Assembly: GCA_020740775.1 (NCBI GenBank) | Contig: JAHEWK010000005.1 | Span: forward strand, 744,001 to 808,000 | DNA: 64,000 bases | Direction of reading: 5' to 3' | DNA from: Ilyonectria destructans | Taxonomy: Eukaryota; Ascomycota; Sordariomycetes; Hypocreales; Nectriaceae | Shown: in pieces, positions 22,417-33,507 of the stretch | How positions within the stretch are numbered: position 1 is the first letter of the stretch | How the letters are laid out: each line of letters opens with the position of its first letter | Position numbers and translations under genes: made by a program | The notes under the pieces: model-generated | Told to the model about the DNA's origin: nothing | Database searches by the model: none | What the model saw: the letters and a program-made list of their open reading frames with translations, nothing else

Positions 22417-23889
22417 TCCGGTAAATCTTTCCAAGATACTCTTATTAAGTAGGATATGTGCTGGAAGAAGCAAAAATTGTGAGGCAAATAATAGAAAAGA
22501 TGAATTGCGGTACTGAAGGAAGCTGAGGCAGAGCACTTATCTAAGGGGCAAGAAATGGGAATGAACAAGAAAGTAAAAGACTGAAGGAAGAGGAGAAGCT
22601 ATCCAGTAGCTCTCGAGTAGTTGACGACAGTAGAGAATTTTGGATCGAGACAATAACTGACATATGAATAAGTAGAGATGATCTACCTTTAGTCTTTTTA
22701 GAACAACGAAACAGAGCCATACTAATCAATACATGTTTCGCCGTTGGCAAAGGCAGCCGAAGATGTGTGCATTGAGGCTGATAAATCACCACCAGCGAAG
22801 GTTTGTGCTGCCCTAGGTTGATCTGACCTTCGATACAGTCCCGTAACTCGGTCCGAAAAAGCCAAACCACACAAAACGTGGATGAGGCAACGTGCAGAAC
22901 AAAAAGCGACGAATGGAAATCTCGTTTCACCTGTATCGTCGTAATGCCTCAGATCCGCGTCCGTGAGCAGCCTGGGTATTCGCCCTGGCGGGATCCGCGG
23001 ACCCCGCAGATCGCGGACCCAGACCTGGTAAAGGCATCAAAATAGCACAGCACGCACGTATTGGAGCTCGTACCTCCGAGCGACGCGTGTTCCACGTTGG
23101 TCTGGAAGAAACTGAGCAGATGACGCGTGCCATGATCAATGCATTGATTGACATCAAAGTGTCATCCGCTTCGTGAATGAAGACCGTTGAGCTATATCGT
23201 TGGCTGATGGATCCTTGAACTTGTACCTGTGGCTCTTGGCATGTTCGAGTGCTGGCCTTTCTCTGGCGATCGAACATTGCCCTGCTCATGCTGTAACATC
23301 CTTCTCATCTCCTTAACAAGAAAAAAGCGCAGTTCCGCTAAAGCTTCTGTTCCGGCGGAATGTGCTCGGTTTGTTCGTTCCGATTTCTTCAAAGCCCGGA
23401 ATAAGGTCTTCTCGTAGGAGCGGTTTGTCGCTGTCTCGCTAGTCGATGATATCGCTTGGCTCCGTAATGAACCAGTCCATGATGTGGCACTCTTTCTCGG
23501 TCGTCTTCCAGAGTAGATGAAATTTGGGGAACGAAAGCCCAGAGCGGTCTATGATGTAGCGATGGAGCTGGTGATACTCCTCATCGTCGAGCAAGGCGAG
23601 AAACTCCGGGTTCCGACCAGCATTCGATCAGGAGGAGTCTGGAACGTTGTGATCGCCGTCGCCTGTTTAGGCTAGATAAAATAACTTTCCAACCGCTGTC
23701 GCAGTAATTATAGTCGTCGGACAATGTAGAGGAAAGCTGCTCCCAATCCGTGGCATGTACAGTGATGACGGCATGTCCCGGAAGTGCCATGAGCGTTTCT
23801 AGCACCTGGTACAATCGTCGCATATCCTCTTCAGATTAAATTCCAAGATTAGTGTGGAGTATACGATCCACGCAGATTATGATACGTGG
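22417..23889. other. Intergenic
   Basis: 1.47 kb between the MFS start and the HET-gene stop. Several short frames on both strands, none with recognisable domains. Confidence 0.55.
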
Positions 23890-25908
23890 CTAAGCGTTCA
23901 CCGACCCCATTTCAACCAGCTCCAACTCGCTGCATTCACAAGCTGGTGTTCCGTACATCATCTTGCCGATAATCCTTTTGCCTTCCACTACAATCCCAAC
24001 ACCCTCAGGAACAGTATCGTCATACAAGAGCCCAGAAATCCTATACACTTTTGCAACATCTGGTGTAGGCTGTTCCCACATGGTCAGCCGAAATACGGAT
24101 CGCCGCCCACAGATCTGGCAGCTAACGCGACCGACCCCTTCCATAGCTTTCCCGTACTCTCGCAAGAACCAATCCGCTTCTCCAGCTGCTAGCTCTAGGC
24201 GTGACTCTCTCGAATATTTCCCTCTGTTGCTCAGTTTCAAGGTTCTAACCATTTTCTTCGCAATCTCTAATCTCTGTCGAGTTGCGGCCTGCCCTGTTTG
24301 TTTATCCAGCAACGATCCGTATTCTTCCAGAAGACCTCGTAGCTTGTCTAAGTCGTACCTCTGCGTCGAATCCCAAGCCTCTCCCTGCCTCGCGTCCTTC
24401 CACTCCATGTTGACTGCTTTCCTCTCATCCCATGGGAAGACACGATCCACAGCTTCACATAGAGCTTGGGGGTCCAGTCCGCGTGCCTGCACTACCTTCG
24501 ATGCAACATAGTCCATGACTGATTCTGCATCACCTCCGAAGTCGTAATGCTCAAACCATTCGATGATACCCACCGTCTCGAGTTGGGGCTGGATCTTGCC
24601 TTCTCTGATAATGGGCTTAGAAGTCGCCTTCCTATGACATCTACCCATGTCCCAAAGTTTCCACGTTCCCGTCGAGTATCCATGTAGCCACGGCGCTCGT
24701 TCATCCGTGTGCTCATCTGGCGACGGTATAAACAGCAGCGGCGTGTAGTCATTTTTCTGTAGCGCATGTATCGCTAAGGAGAAGAAGTATTGGAACTGGT
24801 TCTCGATGAGGACAAGAGGATCTTGTTCTGGCCGGAAATCAACCATTTTCCCGAGAGCCAAGAAGTAATCTCTCGTGTGTCGACACTGTCGATGACCTAA
24901 TATTCCAATTGCCCACCCAAGAGTCCGATGCATGTCGTGCTCGTTTTTCCATGCCTCCATGTCTATCCACGAAGTCATCCTTTTCAATGTCGTATTTTGC
25001 TTCCAGATGGCCTGCGTGACATCCGAATTGCTGCGCTTTTTTACCCATTTTGAGTGCGTAGCGTCCAAACGTTGACATAAATCCCTTGCATTGGCATCGC
25101 ATATCGTGTATTCCTCGGTAAGAATGACGACATCGTTACTCTGAATATACTCCAGTGTCACCCACATGCGGTCAAACCATCTCGACCGAATGATAGCCGC
25201 AAAGTCGATGATGAACTTATCGTATGCCGAATTCTTGGCCTGACCCAAGAGGTGCATTGCCCCAACGTCGTCGAGATGGATCACGGTTTTCGAGGCGTGA
25301 TTATATATTTCTGGAATGGCGAGGAGGAGCCGTGCCTGGATGTCAGTCCGCCATTGTGGAACGCTCAAGTAGTCATGCCAGATTTCGCAATCCGGGAACT
25401 TCGCCACAAGTGCTAGGAGAGTTCTGACTGGTGTTTGGTAGACGAGCCGCGCAACGTCGATGGACTCAAGACGAAGATCCTGCGCCGCGGCCACGTCGGC
25501 GTGCCAAGCGTGAGAGATCGGGATATACTTGATATTCTTAACCTCTATGCAGGTGAAGTGTCGGTTAAATATGCGAAGATTCCACGGCGATATCGGATCT
25601 TGTGTGATGTCATTCACTGATGACCGAGAGGTGCTGTCTCCAATGCCGATGGTCCGTATCGAAGGCACGCCACCAGGAAGAAAAGGCTCCCCACACGACA
25701 CGCAATCGGAGTCAAGGCCAGTGCCCCAGACATATGATAAGAACGAAGCCTGTGCGGTCTGTCGCAATTCGTTGCCGATGTGGAAAGATACAACAGGCTC
25801 CCATGGGATATCTGGAGTACCGACGCTGTTCTCGCGTTTCCTCTTCAGATATGCGGCATCCGGCTTCGCGTTAAGTATCTTTGGGCCATCTGCATCATTT
25901 CCGCTCAT
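23890..25908 (-). CDS. HET-domain (heterokaryon incompatibility) protein
   Basis: Single-exon, 672 residues. HET domains trigger incompatibility cell death when non-self is sensed; they are proposed to be TIR-related. The three conserved blocks are visible in divergent form: IPISHAWHAD (129-138; usual form alsYvWGd), EIWHDYLSVPQW (176-187; usual WiDalCInQ) and RSRWFDRMWVTLEYI (241-255; usual RpWFrRvWtiQE). A further HET-like string FLSYVWG sits at 56-62, followed by a CVSCG cysteine pair. The C-terminal 350 residues have no recognised repeat or nucleotide-binding domain; RVSCQICGRR near the end carries a second Cys pair. The reading frame is intact, unlike the NLR downstream. Confidence 0.85.
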   Translation of the reverse strand: MSGNDADGPKILNAKPDAAYLKRKRENSVGTPDIPWEPVVSFHIGNELRQTAQASFLSYVWGTGLDSDCVSCGEPFLPGGVPSIRTIGIGDSTSRSSVNDITQDPISPWNLRIFNRHFTCIEVKNIKYIPISHAWHADVAAAQDLRLESIDVARLVYQTPVRTLLALVAKFPDCEIWHDYLSVPQWRTDIQARLLLAIPEIYNHASKTVIHLDDVGAMHLLGQAKNSAYDKFIIDFAAIIRSRWFDRMWVTLEYIQSNDVVILTEEYTICDANARDLCQRLDATHSKWVKKRSNSDVTQAIWKQNTTLKRMTSWIDMEAWKNEHDMHRTLGWAIGILGHRQCRHTRDYFLALGKMVDFRPEQDPLVLIENQFQYFFSLAIHALQKNDYTPLLFIPSPDEHTDERAPWLHGYSTGTWKLWDMGRCHRKATSKPIIREGKIQPQLETVGIIEWFEHYDFGGDAESVMDYVASKVVQARGLDPQALCEAVDRVFPWDERKAVNMEWKDARQGEAWDSTQRYDLDKLRGLLEEYGSLLDKQTGQAATRQRLEIAKKMVRTLKLSNRGKYSRESRLELAAGEADWFLREYGKAMEGVGRVSCQICGRRSVFRLTMWEQPTPDVAKVYRISGLLYDDTVPEGVGIVVEGKRIIGKMMYGTPACECSELELVEMGSVNA

Positions 25909-26923
25909 TATATAGCAGGAGAGGTCTCCTCAAGCGAAGGGACGTGGGCGACCGCGGAACCCCGAGAGCGATGACGAAGTTGAGTTCGCGTCGCCTTTCG
26001 AGATGTCTGAGGCTTTCTGCATTTCAACACGTGTTTCAGCCACAGACAGCAACTGTGGCTACGGCTGCTACGCCACGCCACACCGCGGGTCTCATTTGAG
26101 CCTAGGGTATCCAACAATTTGAGAATCATCAACTGTACCTATTTAGATCGTCAAGGCTAATCCATCTAAAAAGCACGATGAGTGAGGGATTAAAAGACTG
26201 CTAAAGTGGCGACAATATCATGGCTGACGGAAGGAGTCTAACTTACTGTCTAAGAAGCGATGTTAACTTTAATAAATGCAGGCGAAAAGATAAGTCATTA
26301 TGTCGGGTTATTAAAGTTCCGCACTGCGTGATAAATGTGAACCCTCAGAAGTGCTATGACTTTGTTCCTCTAATATTTGATGCGTATGAATGAGAGGCCA
26401 CTGAATCCCGCTAAATATGGCGGTGGCTTGCAGAGATAGCTTGAGATCTTACATAAAGGTCTCTTAGATCGACTGGAATGAATCCTAATATATATGACAA
26501 TAGTGTGACGGTATTTATCTGCAAAGGGAGCTTTCAGTATAGTTAAATTTCTCTAATTGGACTTCTAAGAGATCTAGCTGCCTATCCCACACATCTTGAG
26601 CCATGCAGGTAGTAGCGGAGCCCCATTCCGCGTTGATGCGGGGCCCGTTTCAATGACTGAAGAGACTCGGCCCCACGGAGTCCCTTTGTGATATGCTCTC
26701 CCAACTCATTAAGTTAAATGGTATGTTGACGCCCATTAGGTTAGAATATCAAGGACGAATAGCATCAACATCGGAGACTATCCACACTTTTCACCTCACG
26801 TCGACCCAAAACAAACCTCCGTCACCTGCTTGTGACTTCTGCTCCTTGGCCAGCAAATTTGCGATAGTCGTCAGCTTTAAACCATCGTGAATGGACTTGG
26901 CATTTTACCCTCAGTCACGCACC
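25909..26923. other. Intergenic, AT-rich
   Basis: AT-rich sequence, with stops in all frames over most of its length. No recognised element before the P450 relic. Confidence 0.55.
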
Positions 26924-27851
26924 ATGTCTGTAGTCTCGTGGTCCATCTCATCCCCAGGCGCTCTAATTGCCATTGCTTTGTGCACGGCAGACTTCTCCAT
27001 AGTGGCCAGGATTACATTGGACTACGGGCGGGTTCTGAAGCAACGTTAAAAGCTGCCCCCTGGTCCCTTCCCCTGGCTTATCTTTGGAAACCACTTTCAA
27101 ATCAAGCTCCCACTGCCATGGCTGCACCTGTTACAGCTTTTAGAGGAGTATGACGGTCCCATGATTACTCTATGGTATGGTCACAGCCCAAGCATCGTGT
27201 GTAACGATATATGGACAATCACAGATCCTTTCGATAAGAGAGCCAACATCTACTCTTCAAGGCCCCACATGGTAATGCTTGGTGACTCTAGGAACGCCAC
27301 CGAGAATGGCCAAGCTTGTTTGGAGTATGGAGACCGCTGGAGGTACCACCAAGGGAACCTGGATCATAGGGAACATCTGGTCAATTCATCGGGATCCCAA
27401 GTGCTTCCTAGATCCAGATGTCTTCAAGCCAGAGCTATTTATGTCCCGAGACCGAGAGCCGCCATTCCCCGTCAAAAGAGGGCACAGCGCATTTGGCTGG
27501 GGCAGACGCCAATGCAGCGGTCAGCCACTGGCTGAACAGGGCCTCTTCCTCACATTCGCCAGACTCCTATGGAGTTTCGACATGAAACCTGCCTTGCGTC
27601 TAGATGTAAGTTTCGTCATTGAGGAATATGGGGCAACTATGATCTAACGACTTCAGGGTACCGAGGAGGAGATGAACATCCTCGCTTTTAACGAGTCTGA
27701 GAACATGAGAGCAGAACCATTCAGGGTTCGCTTTATTCCAAAGAGTGAGAAACGCGTACACATTATCCAATCTGAAGCAGTTGTTGCACGAGAGTTCCTG
27801 AGGCAGTATGATGGCGAAACGAGAGTGGTGATGGAAGCCTTGGAGGTATAA
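26924..27851 (+). pseudogene. Cytochrome P450 relic with internal deletion
   Basis: Both ends of a fungal P450 are present but the middle is gone. From the ATG at 26924 the N-terminal membrane helix region is followed by an in-frame TAA, then the proline hinge PPGPFPWLIFGNHFQIK and SIVCNDIWTITDPFDKRANI. Near 27290 the similarity jumps, with a frame change, to the C-terminal part: KGTWIIGNIWSIHRDPK and the haem loop GHSAFGWGRRQCSGQPLAEQ, whose Cys would bind the haem iron. The I-helix and ExxR are missing. A last exon starts after an intron near 27608-27656 and ends at 27851 with SENMRAEPFRVRF. At least one stop, one frame change and a deletion of roughly 250-300 residues (by comparison with a usual 500-530) make it non-functional. 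Confidence 0.87.
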
Positions 27852-28046
27852 AATTCCTATTCTGCATTCTATGCAACAAAATCATCTCAAAGATACTCCG
27901 AGCGCCCATGTGCATTCTAGGAAGTAGGAGAAAGAAAATTTATCGAATTTAACTCACTTAGAATTATATCTTTCAACTCGTAGTAACTTCACAACCTACA
28001 CCTGCCAGATTGCCCGTTTTGATGCTTCCGAAGCGCCGTCACAAGC

Positions 28047-28165
28047 ACATACGACCATAGCTCTTAGAAAATACGGGATCCCGTCCGCTCTCCCTTAGTC
28101 AAGCTGAGAAGCGGTGAATTAGTACTCGGGTCGGTGACGACCGGGGAATCCTCACTGTTGTATGT
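28047..28165 (+). rRNA. 5S ribosomal RNA (dispersed copy)
   Basis: 119-nt sequence of the ascomycete 5S type. The ends ACATACGAC and GTTGTATGT pair over 9 bp (one G-U) to form helix I. Inside are the conserved GGGATCCCGTC segment, helix II strands GCTCTTAG and CTGAGAAGC pairing with one bulged A, and the TFIIIA-region TTAGTACTCGGGTCGGTGACGACC-like block. A run of seven T follows at 28167-28173, a pol III terminator. The gene stands alone, as in Neurospora and relatives where 5S copies are dispersed. It looks intact and functional. Confidence 0.95.
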
Positions 28166-28173
28166 CTTTTTTT
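28166..28173 (+). terminator. RNA polymerase III oligo-T terminator of the 5S gene
   Basis: CTTTTTTT directly after the 3' strand of helix I. Confidence 0.8.
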
Positions 28174-28982
28174 GGCGATTCTTTTTGGCTAATGTGGGTC
28201 TATCATCGGCGAGGGGCTTCTCGTGGAGTTGACGGTGGAAACGGGGCAGCTGGCACCACTGGAGGTATTTTAGTCTCTTCCTTCTTCAAGCAGTTATTAC
28301 AATTATTAAAATAAGGAAGCTTTTAAACAAAAAGCAACAGAGTTGGGCAGCAAATATCATTTGTGAGTAATTTTGCATGTTCAACGTCTTTCTGTACCAT
28401 TATTCCTATCAGATACTAATACTAGCCTCATAGCTTCAGTACGCTCAGCCAATGCGAATAAAACTTACTGCCTAGCATATAGCATACCTTAAAGATAGCC
28501 CCCCCCGATGCATTGTAAAAAATCATTAGATAGTATATTGATAAATGAAGGGTCGGGCATCGCAGCCTTGAGACAGCATGTATATCATCACAGGCAGAAC
28601 TGCAATGGGAAATTACAGCAGACACAAGGCCGTATTTATCATTTAATCCGATAGACTATTAGTCCCCTCAATATATCCGATTTTTGTATGAATTCCGGCC
28701 GATAGACGGTCTGTCCCTTTCGCGTGTCTGACAGCATCCAGGGTCAAGGCATGTCCACGCCACAACCGTCATAAATGTACATTGAACATGTTTCTGTGGG
28801 TCCAAACCAGATGTGAATGGTCCAATTGATTGGTTTATCCATGCCGTTGGTCAGCCCGCATACGGATACTCTACGGAGCAGTTGACTTACTTAACTGCCT
28901 AACACAGCCTCGTCGACGCCTGACTTCCCCTCAGCAATGTCACCAATCTATCAAAATTAAACAGCCGAAATCACTAAGAACC

Positions 28983-31900
28983 ATGCTTACCGGCTTTGAA
29001 GCGCTCGGCGCCGCTAGCGCTGTCCTTCAAGTCATCTCGGTCGCAGGCGAAGTTGTATCCGTCTGGGTATGACAAGAAGCTCGGCAGCATTGCCGAGGGT
29101 TGCAAAACTGCCGCTACAGAGCTGGAAAGAGAAGTGCGTTTCGTCACGAGCTTGCGTGGGAAAGGGAGTCTTCTCAAGGCAATCAATGCAACGTTGAGAG
29201 CCTCCAGTCATCGGAAGAAGATCAAGACTCTGGAACTTTTACTGTTCAGGTATAAACAGGTGATGGAAGTGGAGATTATGTCGCATCTGTGGTAAGTGCT
29301 TTGTTTAAATTGATGAGCCATATACTAATTGAGTCCTACAGTTCGCGCAGTCATGCAATTGAGCTTCAACAAACAGACAACTTCGAAGACCTTACAAAGG
29401 ACGTGCAAAGTCTTGTCGCACAGATTGCCCAAGGCCACACCAAGCAAGAAGGCCTCGTCAGAGCAGAGCACGACGTGACTCGCGAAGTCGTCGTCCAGGA
29501 AACGGTCAAGACTCAGGAAACCATCAACACTCACGTTACATCCGAAGTACAAGCATTAGGCACCAATGCATTGACCGAAGCCCAGCGCAAGACCTTCCTC
29601 CAGAGTCTCAAGTTTTCAGAGATGAACCAGCGATACAATGACCTGATAAACTCAAGGAATGCTAGCTTTAAACAAGTGTTCGCGTCCTACAAGAAGATGA
29701 CCAGCAAAGGCAATGGATCAAAACGCACTCAAGAAACTAACAGGAAATATTTGAGCACACACAACCACGGAAGAAAGGAAATCGATCAAACCTGGGCCGG
29801 ATTCATTGAATGGCTCCAGTCAAGTGATTCGTTGTTCTGTATTTGGGGAAAACCTGGCTCGGGTAAAAGCACCTTAGTCAAGTTCATCATAGACAACAAA
29901 AACACGAAACAACTGCTCTCTCGCTGGAGTCCAACGGCCACCATCATATCGCACTTCTTCTGGAAGATCGGGTCTTTGCCTCAGAATAGCATCAAAGGAC
30001 TCATATGTTCCTTAGTCTACCAAATCCTAGATGGCAACCAGAAAATGATCGAGCACGTACTGGATCGTTTTCATCATCTGTCCTCGAACACCTACTACCA
30101 TGACTGGTCAACGGAAGATTTGCAAACTGTGCTCTACTCCATTTTGGAGAAGGACACCCGACACTTATGCATTTTCATCGACGGCCTCGATGAGATTTGT
30201 AACTACGATGGTCTCTTCAACCTCACGCGGTCGATTGAGGAAATCCTGAAATTTCCAAATCTCAAGATGTGTATTGCCAGCCGACCAGAGTCACTGGTCA
30301 TGAGCTGGCTCAAAGGAAAAAACGTGCACGGAGTCTTGCTCGAAAACCTCACAAGACCCGAAATGGTCACCTTTGTGCATAAAGAACTCGAATGCTTCCT
30401 TTCAAAGAATTCTATATCCTCAAAGACCCACAAAATGCTAACCAAAAACCTTGTTCGGAAAGCGGAAGGCGTTTTTCTGTGGCTTCATCTGGCAACTCGA
30501 AGCCTCGCAACCGGGATACAGAACGAGGACTCCGAAGAGATGCTTCGTGCTCGCCTTGAAGGACTTCCGAATGAGCTTGAGCAGCTATATGCCAACATGT
30601 GGCAAAAGTTGAACGACAATAACTCCATATACCGAGAGACGGCCGCCAGGTACTTCCTCTATACGCTCCAAGGCAAGGGTTTCATCCCGATGTTCCCACA
30701 CAACGGCATAGCCCCCGAATACCCGGAAATTCAACAGCCCACACTATTTCAAATAGCATGCGCAGAAAGTGTCGAAACACAGGACGTTCTTCTCGTAGGC
30801 ACAGACTCTATAGACCTCACGGAAGTGCAACGCTTGTGCGAGAAAACCAAGCTTGACATCCAAAACCGATGCGCTGGGCTTGCGGGTTGAAACGCCACCG
30901 ATGCGTGGAAAAATGATAAAAGTGGTTGGACGAGCGAATGGCCCGAACCTTCCGAAAGGGACGGAAGACGTTGAGGATGCGCTGTTCAGCCGCCTGGTTT
31001 TCATCCACCGCACGGCTCATGATTTCTTGACAGACACCGAAGCCGGCCAAGCCATCCTCAAGTGTGGCGTGTTGTCTGAGAATGGGATGAGAACTCGGAT
31101 TCTGAAAGGCTTGCTTTGTCTTCTTCGATTCATTCACTCTGAGTATGGCGTGATGGGTCGTCCGAACAGTATTTTCTATCAGGTCGTGGAGCTGTCGGAG
31201 ATCGAGAGCAATGAGGGGCTACAAGAGGCCATCGGAATGCTCCAAATCGTGGAGAACCTTCATAATAACAAGGTTCTTGGATATAATTGGCAGCCACAGC
31301 CTCCATTCTTAAGTCACTTGATAGACCACGCCCAGTTCGATGACTTCGTCATATCAAGTATTGCGCTGGCAGGTTCAAGTGATCTAGCTACTGACGTCCT
31401 ACGCGAGGCGTGGGACCCAGACCGCTCTCTCATTGGCAACAGGAAAATGGCGCCATCTTCCAGACTTGTTGAGGCGTTGATCTCGATGGGTGCCGATCCA
31501 CATGTCTATGGAGTGAACCGAAAACAACGAATCGGCCGCATGGAGCTCTTTGCGAGGCAAGGAACAGCATTTTCCAACCTCTTGATGTGTGGTATGCACT
31601 CAATCGGCAGAGGTGAGCACCTTATCAGTGATTTTGCGCGTGGGATGTTGGAGGTTATCGTGAGCATGGCGACGATTTGCCCAGACTTGAGCGCCACAAC
31701 ACTAGCAATGGGACATATCAACGAAAATGGGCAAATGTCGCTGGTGAACTTGACATGGCTGAATAACCCGTCGAGGCCTTATAACTGCGAATATCTCTGG
31801 CTCTTGTATGAGGTCGACATGAAATTCCTACTCTTACGCCTACTCTCGCTGCTTGGTGTTGAGATTGACGAGGACAACGTTGATGGGTCTCAGGTTAACG

Positions 31901-32325
31901 AGCTGTTACCCAGACTCAAGCACCCCTCGGCCAAGCTACGGTTTATCATTGCCCGCAATGGAGACTCAAAGACCCCGGTATGCCATCGCGTTTCCGCTGA
32001 GCTTTCAACCCCCAAGGTCACCGAACGTCTCTTCGCGCCCGCCGCAGACTTGAGAAAGAAACCCCATCAAGTACGAGCATCAGAGAAAGTTGGATCTGCC
32101 TACGAAGACGTCATGCACCTCACGAGAGATCCGAGTGTGGAAACAGTCGATCTCGAATCTGCGGTTATTTCTTTGGCTGACGAGGGGCTCGGCTTCTGTA
32201 CGCTTTTGGAAGCTGGTATCATCCCCACACTACCGTATGTAGAATTTTGGGAGAAGCATCGGCTGCATTATCCTTCGACGATTGAACAGCTTAAAACCGC
32301 AGTATCTAGTGTTCTTCTGGTATGA
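28983..32325 (+). pseudogene. NACHT-type NLR (fungal N-terminal domain + NACHT + DUF7791-like), frame-broken
   Basis: Fungal NOD-like receptor. The start MLTGFEALGAASAVLQVIS is the usual fungal NLR N-terminus; it runs into a stop at 29070-29072 while the family sequence resumes in another frame at YDKKLGSIAEGCK (from 29077), with a stretch normally found between them missing. An intron at 29292-29341 (50 nt) is sound. The NACHT domain has P-loop WGKPGSGKSTLVKF, Walker B LCIFIDGLDE and sensor CIASRPES. At 30888-30890 the frame stops just after NRCAGL; continuity resumes one base out of register into LVFIHRTAHDFLTDTEAG and a long C-terminal part to 32325. No typical intron bridges either break. 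No ankyrin, WD or TPR repeats are seen. Function, if alive, would be non-self recognition and cell death. Confidence 0.82.
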
Positions 32326-32712
32326 CAATGAAGTAGTATTTGTTTGTTGTTTTAGCTTTACTCAATATCATCAGATAGATCAAAGCCATAAAGTATTTTC
32401 AAACAATAGAGACAAATATTTTGTGCTACACCCAGCACCTAAGAGATATATATAGATAGTAATATTAGATATATAGCTCTGTACTGGAATTTACTGAGTA
32501 TTTTAAGTGTAGTATAGCAGCTATATGCTCTGTTTCAAGTATATATATCCTTCTTTTAAGGTGGCGCACTGTGAGGTGTACGCAGACTTATGGCCCGTAA
32601 TTGTACTAAAACATTCCTTGATTCTGATTCCAACACGGATGTGATGCTGTACAAAGGTTCGTCAGACATTCGTTCCCAGATTTCCCCTCACCTGGGGAAG
32701 TCAAGCTAAACA
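32326..32712. other. Intergenic, AT-rich
   Basis: AT-rich stretch with ATATAT runs after the NLR stop; nothing recognised. Confidence 0.55.
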
Positions 32713-33507
32713 TTGACGTTAACGGGGCTCACAATAGGGGACTACATCAGCTACATGACTCCAAAGACCAAGGACTGGCGGCGAGCCGACTGGAAGGAGT
32801 TGAATTTCGTTGGCAGTATTGACTGGGCCGTTGACTTGCAGGAATTCACATCAACCGACTTAACGCCCCGCCGGACAGGCCTAAATCCGGAGACGGATGT
32901 ATCGACGGAGAGTATAACACCCTGAACTGTCAGACAGCCTAATAGGGACTATTGGAATCTGACTTATCATATAACTGACGATCTTACGATATCTGGAACG
33001 GCTTCCAGACCGGCTGCTAGGAATCCGGTCTGGACCAAATCTCAGGGCTCCGGCAGGTAGGTCTTCCGGCCTCAGACCTCCGGACCTCGGGCCCGGAGGC
33101 CCCCGGAGGCCGACCTCATCCTCATCTATAAGACCGATCCCTAGCCCTTCAATAGATAGACGAAATCAAGCAATTCCATCGTCACTAAAGCTGTCTTATC
33201 CAATCCATCCTTTGTCTGATATGAACACAGGAGACCTCTGCGAATTTTCTTGAAACCTTGGGTTCTGTCCCAAATCCCTGTGCGCCTGGGTTGCGACTGG
33301 TCCGCTGAAGAAACTCCCATCTGCGAACGCCAAGAGCGACGTGATAGCTTACGACCCCTGGACGTGGACCTGAATCGTCTTTGCAAATTCGGTTGCAAGT
33401 ACGGCTACTGCCCAGATGATGTGTGCACAAGCGTCGCTGCCGACTCTGCCACTTCGAGTGATGATGACGACGAACCGGTAACGACTGGCGAAGACCCCAA
33501 CTACTAG
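32713..33507 (+). pseudogene. Decayed secreted carbohydrate-active protein tail, split by a solo LTR
   Basis: The first piece reads GDYISYMTPKTKDW...NFVGSIDWAVDLQEF, a motif of the C-terminal regions of fungal secreted glycoside hydrolases (GH18 class V chitinase-type or GH71-type; I cannot decide which). A 294-bp LTR follows at 32928-33221. If the LTR and one TSD copy are ignored, the flanks read on as NTGDLCEFS then TGA where a Cys is expected, followed by NLGFCPKSLC. Another frame shift near 33358 leads into DVDLNRLCKFGCKYGYCPDD. The two C-x3-C-x3/4-FCP/YCP-x3-C units resemble repeated cysteine modules. Multiple frame changes, a stop and the insertion show a long-dead gene. No catalytic domain remains. 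Confidence 0.7.
32928..33221 (+). mobile_element. Solo LTR of a retrotransposon, with 5-bp target duplication
   Basis: 294 bp flanked by a perfect 5-bp direct repeat TGAAC (32923-32927 and 33222-33226). Ends are TGTCAGACA at the left and TGTCTGATA at the right, i.e. inverted repeats with one mismatch; a canonical end would be TGTCTGACA, so a C-to-T change at the last CA is likely. A TATA-like CTATAAG lies near 33126. No internal retrotransposon coding sequence is present, so this is a solo LTR left by recombination. Orientation is assumed from the TATA motif. Confidence 0.75.

Larger units (their letters stand above)
27852..28982. other. Intergenic, AT-rich, hosting a 5S rRNA gene
   Basis: AT-rich sequence around the 5S gene at 28047-28165 and then the 5' flank of the NACHT gene. 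No other element recognised. Confidence 0.6.
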
